A stretch of DNA of 64,000 nucleotides from Mytilinidion resinicola (Eukaryota > Ascomycota > Dothideomycetes > Mytilinidiales > Mytilinidiaceae), in assembly GCF_010093595.1 (NCBI RefSeq), contig NW_022985442.1, forward strand, positions 448,046-512,045, written 5' to 3'. The notes under the pieces are model-generated. The model ran no database searches. It was not told where the DNA came from and saw nothing but the letters and a program-made list of their open reading frames with translations. The position numbers and the translations under genes were made by a program. This document shows, one piece after another, positions 54,621 through 64,000 of this stretch. The stretch's first letter is position 1; each line of letters opens with the position of its first letter.

Positions 54621-55313
54621 GGCTGCGGTGTGCACGCGAGAGCGCGGTCGTGGTGGAGGAAAGAGAGAGGTGTAGGTAGGTCGCAGGGCGCGCCAGAGCG
54701 GGCCCTCGAAGGATGCGCGGGCGTGTTTACACGCGCGGGCAGAGCGAAGGGGAGAGCTGGCAACAGCTCGAGTGACGGTGGAGAGTACCGCTCATGCACA
54801 CAAGAGAGTGTGGTAGTGCGGGCTGTGAATGAAAGAGAGGGTGGTGGATGAAAGGAAGTGTTGTGGTGGAGGGCAGGTGAAGTAAAGAAGTTCAAAGCTC
54901 GCCTGGACGGGGGTTGCCGCCTTGGCGTGCAGGGCGGCGCGGGCAGGGGCAGGTGCAGGTGCAGGCGCTGGGCGGTAGGGCAGTTTGGCAGGTGGCAGGG
55001 CAGGTGGGCAGTTGCGTGGTTGCGTTTCTTGGTAGCCGGCCGGCGACGAGTCAAGGGCCGTACCGCAGTAGCTGTCTATTAGAGCCAGACGACAGGTGGA
55101 CAGCTTGCACCACCACAGGGCTGCACTGCTTGCTATATTCCCCGTCTCGAGTGCGTTGGGGCTGTCTACTCCTGCATTCACGGCAATGCATTGCCAGTTG
55201 TCTGCCTGCCACGTCTACGCCGCGATTGGCCCCTGGTGATACCATATACCCCCCTACCAGCGATGCAGACCTGAGCCCTGCTGTCTGTTCCATCTCCGAA
55301 CCTGCGCTGAACG
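54621..55313. promoter_or_regulatory. divergent promoter region of RAT1 and USO1
   Basis: 693 bp between two start codons pointing away from each other, so both promoters lie here. It contains several CAGGTG/CAGGGC tandem words (about 54940-54990) and C/T-rich tracts. No TATA box is obvious. Frames across it have no support. Confidence 0.55.
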
Positions 55314-58300
55314 ATGCTGCGTATGCTGGAGGCCCAGGCGCCGGCCAAGCAGACGGCTACAGACACCATCAGCACCCTCAGCAGCCGCCTGACCAATGCC
55401 ACCCTCCTCGAGGACCGCCGCGGAGCCATCTTGGGGCTCCGCAGCTTCGCCAAAGAATATCCTGCATCAGTGGCATCGGGCTCGCTTCGTGGCCTTATAA
55501 GTTGCTTGACAAAGGACGCTGAGGATGTGGACACAATCAAGGTGGTCCTCGAGACCCTCTTGATGCTGTTCAACCCCAACGAGACAAGTGTAGGAGGCCC
55601 AGGCCACTATGATCGTTGCAGTATGTGTTGCTGATGAAATGCCAGCCTGAAGCCTCCGACGAGATCGCGCTATGGCTCGCAGATGAGTTTACGCAGGTAC
55701 TACTACTCCGCTCCCACGACCTTGCCCGTACTGAGCTTATGGTAGCGGCAAGATAACATAACGATCCTCCTCGACCTCCTCGAGACCCACGATTTCTATT
55801 CCCGACTGTACGCGTTACAAATCATACAAGCCATCTCGAGTGCACGCCCAGACAGGACTCAGGAGTGTGTCTTGACGGCCCCCTTCGGCACCACAAGGCT
55901 GGTAGCAACCCTGGACGACCCTCGAGATGCGGTACGGAACGGTAGGAACAATCTGAGAAAGCTGGAGAACAATTGCTGACATGTTTTTTTTCGCTGGGTA
56001 GCTGGCCTCATGGTCCTCAATGATCTGTCCCAGTCGTCAACAGAGCTTCAGAAACTGTTCGTCTTCGAGAACGCGTTTGAGCGCGTCTTTAGTCTCATTG
56101 ACGCCGAAGGATCCCTATCACAAGGCGGCATCATCGTTCAGGATTGTCTCTCGCTACTCGCAAACCTCGTGCACTACAACGCCTCCAATCAGACCGCGTT
56201 TCGGGAAACAGGCGGTGTTGCGAGGCTCGCAGCACTATTGCCAGAGCCGGCTATCAAGAAGGCAAAGTCGCCGGGACCACCAGAAGAGGAATGGACGAGC
56301 CCTCAGAAAGACAAGAATATATGGGGACTACTGGCTATTCTGCGCATGTTTCTTCTGAAAGGTAGCACAAGCACTCTACTCAATCAGAATGCATTCCAAA
56401 AGCATGGGCTGCTACAGAAGGTGTTGAACATGGCATTTGACAAAGCGACAACAATTCCTATCCAAGTCGAGGTATATGAAGTCCCATTATTTGTATCATT
56501 GTCTTTAGCTCACTATCTAGGCATTGAACACTTGCGCAGACATGATCAGAGGAAACGCTCGCCTACAAGAAGGTTTCGCGCAACTCCAAGTCAGTCCCTT
56601 AGTCCAAACACAACCAGAGACAAACGGAAATGCATTGCCCAATGGTGTTCCCAAAGTCTACGTTATCGATGCCTTGCTTGACCTCATCCTAAGTCCCGCG
56701 TCGACGGAGCTTTTCAATGCCAGATTCGCAGCTTGCGAATGCATAAAAGCCTACTTCTACAACCACACTCCAATTCGACTGCACTTCCTAAAGAGAGCAA
56801 TCGATGGGCATGTCTCTGGCGCAGATGAAACGGCCAATGTTCTCACCACGCTCGTCGCAGGCCCACAAGGCTCTCAAACCATTGACCCCTACCGTACCTG
56901 GTTTGCGGCCATATTGGTGTTGCATCTCATCTACGACGATCGAGAAGGAAAGGATCTGCTCATGGCAGTCGCAGAAGGGGACGCGGAAAGTGGAGAGGAA
57001 GTTGTTACCTGCATCCAAGCCATTACCGGAAATCTCATTGCGAGCTTGCAAATCGGAGAAGATGAGCGGATCTCGATCGGCTATCTCATGCTCCTTTGCG
57101 GTTGGCTATTCGAGGACGCCACCGCGGTCAATGATTTTCTCAACGAGGGTAGCAGTCTTGAGAGTCTAGTCAACGCTGCATCGAAACCAGGCGCCGACCT
57201 AGCTATCATTAGAGGTCTTTGTGCTGCCCTTCTTGGAATTATCTACGAATTCTCCACGAAAGACTCCCCTATCTCGCGCCGCGACCTCCAGCCATTCCTC
57301 ACCACCCGCCTCGGCCGAGAGAAGTACCTGGACGCCATCACAAACCTCCGCCAACACCCGCTTGTCCGCGATTTCGAAGTCTCCTCTCATGCCTCTGCCT
57401 CTGGCGGCAACCTGCCGGAGGTTTACTTCGACACAACCTTCGTTGATTTTCTCAAAGACAACTTCAGTCGCCTGTCCAGAACCATCGACCGCGACCCAGG
57501 ACTAGAGATCCACCAGACCGAACAAGGCATCGACAGAGACCTTGTCGACTCCCTCCGCGGCCAACTCGATGAAAAGATCCAAGCCCTTGAAAAAGCGCAA
57601 GCCGAACTCCTCGCCATGGAGCAGAAGCTGAACCAAGAGCTAGCCGACCACCGCAAAACCCAAGACCAGTCGCTAACCCAACTCAACACCATCAAGCGCA
57701 TCAACGAAGACCTCCACCGCACGCACGACGAAGCCGCCGCGAAGCTTGACCGCGAACACCGCCAGGCCATCCTCGACCTCGAGAATAAGCATAACCTGCA
57801 GTTAGCTGCGCTGAATAATAAACTCGCGCAGACACAGAGAGAGACGCCCCTCGCTGTCGCAAAGACGAAGCAGGAATACGAAGGCAGACTCCACGACCTG
57901 GCCAAAGCACTCCGCGACGCCGAAAGCCGCATCGAGAAAGCAGAAGAGGAGCGTAGTGATGCGCTAGAAACCATCCAGAGCTTCCAAGCCACCCAGCGCC
58001 GTACGAAAGACGAGATCGCGCTCGTGCGGCAGACCATCTCGACCCTTGAAGCTGAGCTGAAGAAAGCGGAGAACGAGTCCGAGGCGTTGAAAGAGGAGAA
58101 AGCGGCCAGAGAGACTGAGATGGAGAAGCTGAGAGCGGATAACAGGCAGCTGAAGACGGAGGTGCAGGAGAATGTGTGGAAGGTCAAAGATGCGCAGGAT
58201 AAAATGAAGAAGGCGGAGAAGTGGCTTGAGGAGAAGGAGGCGGAGAGGAAGAGCGTGCAGACGGAGTTGGATGATTTGTTTGTTGTGCTTGGGGACTTGG

Positions 58301-58499
58301 AGGAGAAGCGAGGGAGGGATAAGGTATGTTGTTGTAGTTCTACAGATGAAGGTGTATGTGTAGACTGGATGCTAATGTGTTCTAGGAACGGCTTAAGGCG
58401 CTTGGAGAGGAGATTTCGGATGCAGAGGGTGATGATGAGGAGGAGGAGGAGGGCGAAGGTGAGGATGAGGATGCCGGGGAGAGTGATGGTGTCGATTGA
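55314..58499 (+). CDS. USO1: USO1/p115 vesicle-tethering factor, 969 aa
   Basis: Six exons: 55314-55589, 55646-55696, 55746-55941, 56002-56471, 56521-58323 and 58386-58499. Each junction restores the expected USO1 sequence (for example NETS-PEASDEIALWLADEF and FTQ-RQDNITILLDLLE). The donors of introns 1 and 3 are weak (GTAGGA). Uso1 tethers ER-derived COPII vesicles to the Golgi before SNARE fusion. The armadillo-like head spans about residues 1-620 (LLANLVHYNASNQTAFRETG; CGWLFEDATAVNDFL), then a long coiled coil (about 640-920), then an acidic tail (DAEGDDEEEEEGEGEDED) as in p115. It is shorter than yeast Uso1 (about 1790 aa), as is usual in filamentous fungi. Confidence 0.95.
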
Positions 58500-59604
58500 T
58501 AGTGGTGTTCAGCAAAAGAGCTAGGGAGCTGAAATTTTTCCAAAATGTGTCGAGACACGGCAGACAGTAGCAGAAGAGTGATACAATCGGTTGTTCGGCA
58601 TGCTGATCCAAGGTAGACCATTCCTGTCTATACCGATTTTGATGGTGGAGGACGTAGGGTTGGCAAGTAAATGGTAAATCTGCATTTGTCACTTCATTGC
58701 TTCCCATACTCTCTTGATATACGAAGCCGTCTTAGACGTTGTCGTCAGTGGGCTATGGCTTCCCGTGAACGGTGAGATATGCCCCCAAGGGTGGCTTTTC
58801 AAGTCTAATACCTTTCAAATCATTATCTACGCCCTCAAGATCTTGGGTTCTCTGAATATGTGTGAAGCCATCTCTGACATCGTCGTCCTCAAAACTTCAT
58901 TCTCCGAACCTTAGTCAGATATACCTCATGTTCGGAGTTCTCGTGTTTCATAACCTTCAAATCACCATCTCGATCCTCAGTCTGTTGCAGCCCCTTTTCG
59001 AATGTGAATCCACCTCCGACGTTGTAATCCCACATCTTGTTTCCTCTTGAGGGTGGGTAGATATGCTCTCTACCATCACTCTCCGTGCCTCATACCCTTC
59101 AAACCAGCATTCAGTACCTCAGCATCCTGCTCTCTCTTTCGACACGTTAAGCCGCTACAGCTACTAGGAAAGGGGGTGTAGATCCAGCGGTCCAATTCAC
59201 ACATCTGAAAAAGTTACATTGCACTCTCATCTATAGATGGGAGTCATGGCACCTCCTACAGCGTCACCACGCTCGCACAATCATATTGTAGAGCACGCAG
59301 TATCCACGTCTCGACACTTGGTGATGCTCCAGCTAGCTAGAGAAAGGTGTGTGAAGTCAGTCCTCCACTTTACAGACTGAAAAAGTTACATCACACCGAA
59401 TTCCTTACCAGTAAGTCAAAGTCCCTCAAACAGCATCATCACAGTCACACATCCCATATTCATGAAGCCAGATACGCAGTCCCAAACCTCTCAATCCCAT
59501 TACCGTCCCCAGAGTCTATCCAGCAGCAGCAGCAGCAGCACTACCAACGGCCTCGGGCCCAAAAACTCCTCCAAAACCCCTCTTCCCCCCCCCCCCCCCC
59601 TTTC
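58500..59604. repeat. intergenic with about 141-bp degenerate tandem repeat (about 58690-59170)
   Basis: GAAGCCRTCTYWGACRTYGTCGTC-like phrases (split copies at 58723, 58864 and 59004) are 141 and 140 bp apart, and TTCAAATCAYYATCT-like phrases keep the same spacing. About three and a half copies are seen. Just beyond lie six CAG triplets (about 59521-59538) and a run of 16 C (59585-59600) directly downstream of the stop codon of the minus-strand gene. No gene is seen. Confidence 0.7.
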
Positions 59605-60418
59605 TCACTCCTCATCCTCATCTCCTTCTCCCCCCTCCTCTCCCCCCTCCACCCCCCACTGCCCCGCCAAAAACTCCCCCCTCGCCAACACCCTCCCCCC
59701 AAACTGCACCGGCGCCTCCCCGGCATCGTACCACTCGCGGTGCTTGCGGTACTCGTGCGCCAGGCTGCTCGGCGTGCGCGGCGGCCGCGGCGCCTGGCCC
59801 GCGCGCAGCACCCGGCCCTCCATCTCGGCGGCGTGGCGCACCACCAGCTCCGCCCACCGGCGCCGCTCCGCCAGCGGGCGCGCGCCGGCCCGCTGCTGCG
59901 CGGCGAGCGCGGCCGCCAGCCACTCGCGCTCTAGCGTCACGTACTGGAACTTGAAGCGGGTGGTGGGGGTGTCTGGGCGTGGGAGTTAGTGTGGTTGTTT
60001 TAGAAGGGAGGAGGTAGGTAGGAACTGGGAAGGGGGAGGGGGGGAGGGAGGGAGGGCGTACTGGTGGGGTGCTCTTCGGCGGCTTCTTCTTCTTCTTCTT
60101 CTTCTTCCTTCTCCTCTTCCTTCTCCTCTTCCTTCTCCTCTTCCTTCTCCTCTTCCTTCTCCTCTTCGGCGGCCTCTCCCTGCGCCTGTTGGGGCGCGAC
60201 GGCGGGGACAACTGCTCGTTCTGTTAGCTGTTTCCTCGACGATGAGGCAGAGATTGGAGGCGTCCCGTACCGACGATTTGCCTCAGCGTGAGGCGCGGGC
60301 GGCCGGTGGAGCTCACGCTCCACTCCGGGACGTAGCCGGCGTCGATGAAGTCGGTGAGCGTAGCAGGGTAGGGGAGGGCGACGGAGGCGGCGGTGTTTTG
60401 GGGGGCGTTGGAGGCCAT
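59605..60418 (-). CDS. hypothetical fungal protein, 224 aa, related to the 591-aa protein
   Basis: Three exons: 60271-60418, 60062-60220 and 59605-59972. The 50- and 89-nt introns have GTACGG and GTACGC donors and CTAACAG and CCCAG acceptors, and the product is 224 aa. Blocks in order: DFIDAGYVPEWSVSSTGRPR with LTLRQI, a Glu/Lys spacer (KEEE repeated about five times, then a Glu run), YVTLEREWLAAAL, a helix-rich region, and EYRKHREWYDAGEAP. The tail is acidic. The WS...LRQI, EREW and EY..+.WYD.G.AP blocks also occur in the gene at 13522-15297. The function is unknown. The Glu spacer is encoded by a CTTCTC microsatellite and may vary in length. Confidence 0.68.
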
Positions 60419-60789
60419 TGTTTTGCGCGCGGAGAGAGTGATTGATTGCGGTAGATGTGATGTATAGAGCGGACGAAGCGGCGGTAGAGAGGGCGCGCGC
60501 GGTGCGGAGGTTTGTGGTGGTTCGTGACGCTTTGGTGGCGCGGAGGAGGAGGGAGGACGCGGTGAGGTGAGGTTGTTGGCAAGGTCGACGCCAAGACTGG
60601 CGATGGGGTCGGTTATTTTGCGGCCACGCACGTAGGGCGGGCTGGGAGGGCGTTGTTTTAGGGTCTTTAGGGCGGAGGATTGGAGGGGCCGTGTTGGAGG
60701 AGGTGTGGAGGAGGGCTGCGGCTTCACTGACCCGTGTGAGCTGCCTCTGGCCTGGTGGTTTAGAGGGAGGATGGCTGTGATGGGCAATA
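60419..60789. other. promoter side of the 224-aa gene, no gene seen
   Basis: GC-rich region with open frames on the minus strand that merely extend the 224-aa gene upstream without an ATG in good context. No separate gene is supported. Confidence 0.4.
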
Positions 60790-61660
60790 GCTTCTGTATG
60801 AGCGCCCTGCCACAGCGACGACGGGCTTCAGGGCATATCTAGGCCCTAGGAATGTAGCGCTGAGCATTGCAGTCTCCTTGCCGGAGGGCTGCGGACGTTG
60901 TCACTGACTTGAGGCACGTCCGGCCCTACTATGTACTGTGAGGATGAATGTCAAGGGCTTCAGCTTCGGCATCAGGACCTCGCCGCAGCGATGGCGCTCT
61001 GGAGGACATGCACGCAGCCTGTATATGGAGCATTGATACTGCATTGCACGTACTCAATAGCTGCGGGGCCAGTCACCTATGCTGAGGACGTCTAGCCATA
61101 TCATAAAGCTCGAAAATGAATGTCATAAGCAGCAGTCTCAGTATTTGGGCGGTGTCACAGTAACAGCGTCTTTGAACGCATATCTGAAGCCAGGGACTAG
61201 AGCCCTTACATTGCCGTGCTCGTACTAGACAATTGTGGACGCAGTCACGAACTTGAAGTACGTCCGGATCCGTAGCAGTTCAGGATGACCAGGGCCTTCA
61301 GGACTAGGGCTTCTCCGCGGGAATGGTAAGTTATAGAATACGTCTGGGTTTCTAGCGGAGTAGTAGTGATATTGCTATGCCTAGACAGGACGGCTGCCGG
61401 TGCGCTTACCAGCCCAAACCACCCCTAGGAAGCTAATAGATCGAGGACGAATGCCAGAGTGAAGACCGCTAGAGCCAAGAATCCCGCCATTATGGAGCAC
61501 TAGAGGCTATTTCTCACAGTATACTAGAGAACATAGCATATTGGCGACCATGTACAATGGTGCCGTGAACACATCTACATACCGAAACCACCCCTGAGCC
61601 CATGATAAGTGGAGAATAAATGCTAAGTGCAAGACAAGTAGTAGTAGCGCATCGGCCGTG
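60790..61660. repeat. degenerate tandem repeat, 172-bp unit, about five copies
   Basis: TCACTGACTTGAGGCACGTC at 60901, TCACCTATGCTGAGGACGTC at 61073 and TCACGAACTTGAAGTACGTC at 61245 are exactly 172 bp apart. The related TTACCAGCCCAAACCACCCC (about 61406) and ATACCGAAACCACCCC (about 61579) continue the rhythm. GATGAATGTCA/GACGAATGCCA follows in most copies. The copies are strongly diverged and non-coding. Confidence 0.75.
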
Positions 61661-62574
61661 GGCTCAACCTACTGAACTCTATCTTCCCTACGTTTTCGCC
61701 CCTTCCTTTTTGATGTCATTTGAGATTCATTGATAAGAATGTAGACGAGTTGTAATTTAAGAAGGGTCTAAATATGGGCCGAGGAAGTCATGCTCCTTTT
61801 GCAACTATATGCAGCTACATATTCCTGATAAAGGAGTTCTTCGCAAAGATCGTTCGCAAATACAGTAGCATGAACAATGCATTAATGAGCTGTCCGAACT
61901 CCCGCTCCTTTTCCAATTGATTGCAGCTTCCTCTTCTTACTCCAGAGCAAGGTGTAACTTCAGCCAGTATCCAATCTTGCCCTGCTAGCTTTCTCTTTCC
62001 CAGCTTGTACGTCTCATATACTACGGAATTATGGGTGGAATCTGCGGTCTCAGGTATCTAGGCTTGAAATATGTTTCAGAGGTCCCAGTCCGGTTAGCAT
62101 ATTTCTAGTCAGCCTTGCCATCGATGCGCAGTCGCGCATTATCCTTCATTGAGAACTCACTCTACTCTGCTTACTCTCCACTCAGACAGCTTCGTTTACA
62201 TACCAATTATGCCCCTCACGAATCAGTAGTCTGAACGAATTTGACTTGTTGACTCGCGACGATGATACACGGGTGCCCAGTTTGGAGCCCGGGGCCGCGG
62301 ACCCCGACACGAGATAAGTAGCCATATGTCCACGCGAAGATGAGACCTCCCGTCTTCTCGAGTTGCAGGGAATTCGATGCTCTGGCGAGCACAAGATACG
62401 ACTTGTATCGTAATGACGTCATGACTACTACCATCTGAGTCGATTCAACTATAAGCGGTCTGTAAGACGGCGTCTATACAAAGGTAGCAGCATCTCTCCC
62501 CACGATAAGTTCTCGTAGCAGGTATTGCCAACTAGATTTTACAGCTTCGTCTCAGCAGCATCTATAAAACCACC
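61661..62574. other. intergenic, promoter of the SDR-like gene
   Basis: About 900 bp without a supported gene, RNA or array. The last 60 bp, with ACCACC before ATG, are the leader of the next gene. Confidence 0.4.
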
Positions 62575-63643
62575 ATGGTCTCTCTCGATGTCATACAGTC
62601 TTCCAACGACCGCATTAGGTCTGCCCTCCCCGTCGGTCTTGTCGCAGTCTTCGTCGGAGGCACCAATGGAGCTGGGGAAACGACAGTGAGGCAGTTCGCA
62701 AAGTACACAGCTCAGCCACGAGTCTATATTGTCGGGTGCTCTCAGGAGGCCGGCGACCGCATCACGGCCGAGTGTAAGGAGCTCAACCCCGAAGGCACCT
62801 TCGTCTTTCTTCAGCGAGAAACAAGCCTCATGCGCAACGTGGACCAGATATGCAAGGAACTCGCCAGCAAAGAGGACGTCATCACCCTGTTATGCCTAAC
62901 CGTCGGCACCCTGCAACTCAGCTTCAGTGAGTCTAAATACACTATTCCTCTCGCTACTTCGCTGAACCCGCGCAGAAACCGAAGAAGGACTCAACTACCC
63001 TACCGCCCTAACAGTACACGGCCACAACCGCTTCATCTCAAACCTTCTCCCTCTAATCCGCCGCGGGAAAGGCTTACGTCGCGTTGTCACTACCTTCATG
63101 GCGACCTTCGAGGGTCCAATCGACATGGCCGACTTCCAGGGCTGGAATCTCGGCCGTATGGCGTTCGCAGGCCATAAAGCCTCCGTCACGACTCTAGCCC
63201 TCGAGGCGCACCACAAGGCGGCGCCCGAGGTCGCCTTCTTGCACAACTTCCCCGGCGCCGTGGAGTCTGGCATCGCGCGCGGCTCGATCGGCGGGCTGAT
63301 GCGCTTCCTGAAGACAGTGTGGGGAGTGCTTGGCCCGCTGGTGCATATATCGCTGGTGGAAGCGGGGGATCGCCATTTGTTTTTCTGTACTAGTGCGCGC
63401 TTTTCTGCGGGGCCTGAAGATGAGGCGGCTGGTGTGCCGTTGGTTGACGGGCTGGCCTTTGCGAGGGGGACTGACGGCCAGGTTGGGAGCGGCGTGTATT
63501 CGATTGATGAGAAGGGGGAGAGCGCGGGGGCCAAGGTTGAGAAGTTGCTCGTTCAGCTCCGGAATCAGGGGATGGTTGAGCGGTTAATAGAGAACGTCGA
63601 GGCTGATATCAACGGCACCCTGGCCTCAGGCAAGGACAGCTAG
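62575..63643 (+). CDS. SDR-like NAD(P)-binding protein, 339 aa, catalytic YxxxK not seen
   Basis: Two exons, 62575-62926 and 62976-63643. The 49-nt intron has donor GTGAGT and acceptor GCGCAG, and the frame is restored through TEEGLNYPTALTVHGHNRFI. ATG at 62575 has context ACCACCATGG. The Rossmann nucleotide loop is VGGTNGAGETT (about 27-37), followed by PRVYIVGCSQEAG (family: GRS). In the position of the usual Tyr-x-x-x-Lys the protein has only WNLGRMAFAGHKASV, with no Tyr. This group of fungal SDR-like proteins is often found beside secondary-metabolism genes, but none are visible here. Enzymatic role uncertain. Confidence 0.82.
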
Positions 63644-64000
63644 GAGATCGACTATTCGGGATAGCGCAGATCTGGTGGCAGCGAGATGGAAGAACATGGG
63701 TGCGGATATAGGGGTACACTACAGGGTACTCGCGAGCCAATCGAAGCTTTTCCAATATATAGATTCTATGCCGTGAACAAGACATTAAATCTTGTATTTT
63801 TCAATGAGCTACGGTCTGCAACCTGTATTAACGTGCGGTCTTGAGACATCAGGAGGGTAGTAGGGGAATATTTGGGCTGGAAACGTCCAAATTCAAGTTT
63901 TTCAAATATCACTTTGAGTTGAGCACTTTGGAGGGGCGACACAAGCTAAGCTGCTACAGTAAAGATTGGAGTAGAGTATGCAGATGGTGATCACAAGATT
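63644..64000. other. no feature seen
   Basis: 3' flank of the SDR-like gene to the end of the window. AT-leaning sequence with no supported gene or repeat. Confidence 0.4.

Noticed and set aside
57423..58187. 254-codon minus-strand frame
   Set aside because: It is the antisense of the USO1 coiled coil, a frequent artefact of Glu/Lys/Leu-rich coding sequence.

Overview
The window looks like nuclear DNA of a filamentous ascomycete (Pezizomycotina). The signs are short introns with GTATGT/GTAAGT donors, two HET-domain genes, a fungal-type SLATT membrane protein, a RAT1 nuclease with a CCHC knuckle, USO1, a fungal U6 snRNA, and transposon relics broken only by C-to-T/G-to-A type nonsense changes, which is the mark of repeat-induced point mutation (RIP). 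I cannot name the species. Nothing prokaryotic was seen.

Layout. 1-4943 is a nest of transposons: two short inverted-repeat elements and a dead Mutator-like element. 5231-7321 is a HET-domain gene. 7475-8310 holds an LTR-like insert and degenerate repeats. 8706-10341 is a gene killed by three nonsense codons. 11635-15297 carries two fungal genes of unknown function on the minus strand. 17290-23724 carries three plus-strand genes: a TBC Rab-GAP with coiled coil, a SLATT protein, and a short-chain dehydrogenase whose frame breaks at a run of 16 G. 24666-24774 is U6 snRNA on the minus strand. 25360-29714 has two unknown genes separated by tandem repeats. 30344-32032 is a second HET-domain gene (minus). 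34200-36566 is a GRDP-like protein (minus). 38611-39501 is an alpha/beta hydrolase.

From about 39.7 to 50.9 kb there is no gene. It is a degenerate tandem array with units of about 109-200 bp. A hAT-type element, an LTR-like element and a solo LTR sit inside it, each with target-site duplications. Beyond it, RAT1 (minus) and USO1 (plus) are divergently transcribed. These are followed by a small gene related to the 13522-15297 gene, and then by a second SDR-like protein.

The conserved genes do ordinary housekeeping: RNA 5'-3' decay and transcription termination, ER-Golgi tethering, Rab inactivation and splicing. The HET and SLATT genes belong to families tied to self/non-self recognition and cell death, but nothing in the sequence shows that they act together. 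The most unusual large-scale trait is that many gaps between genes carry their own degenerate tandem repeat with its own unit length (141, 152, 172, 217, 235 bp and others). I read these gaps by eye, so unit boundaries are approximate.
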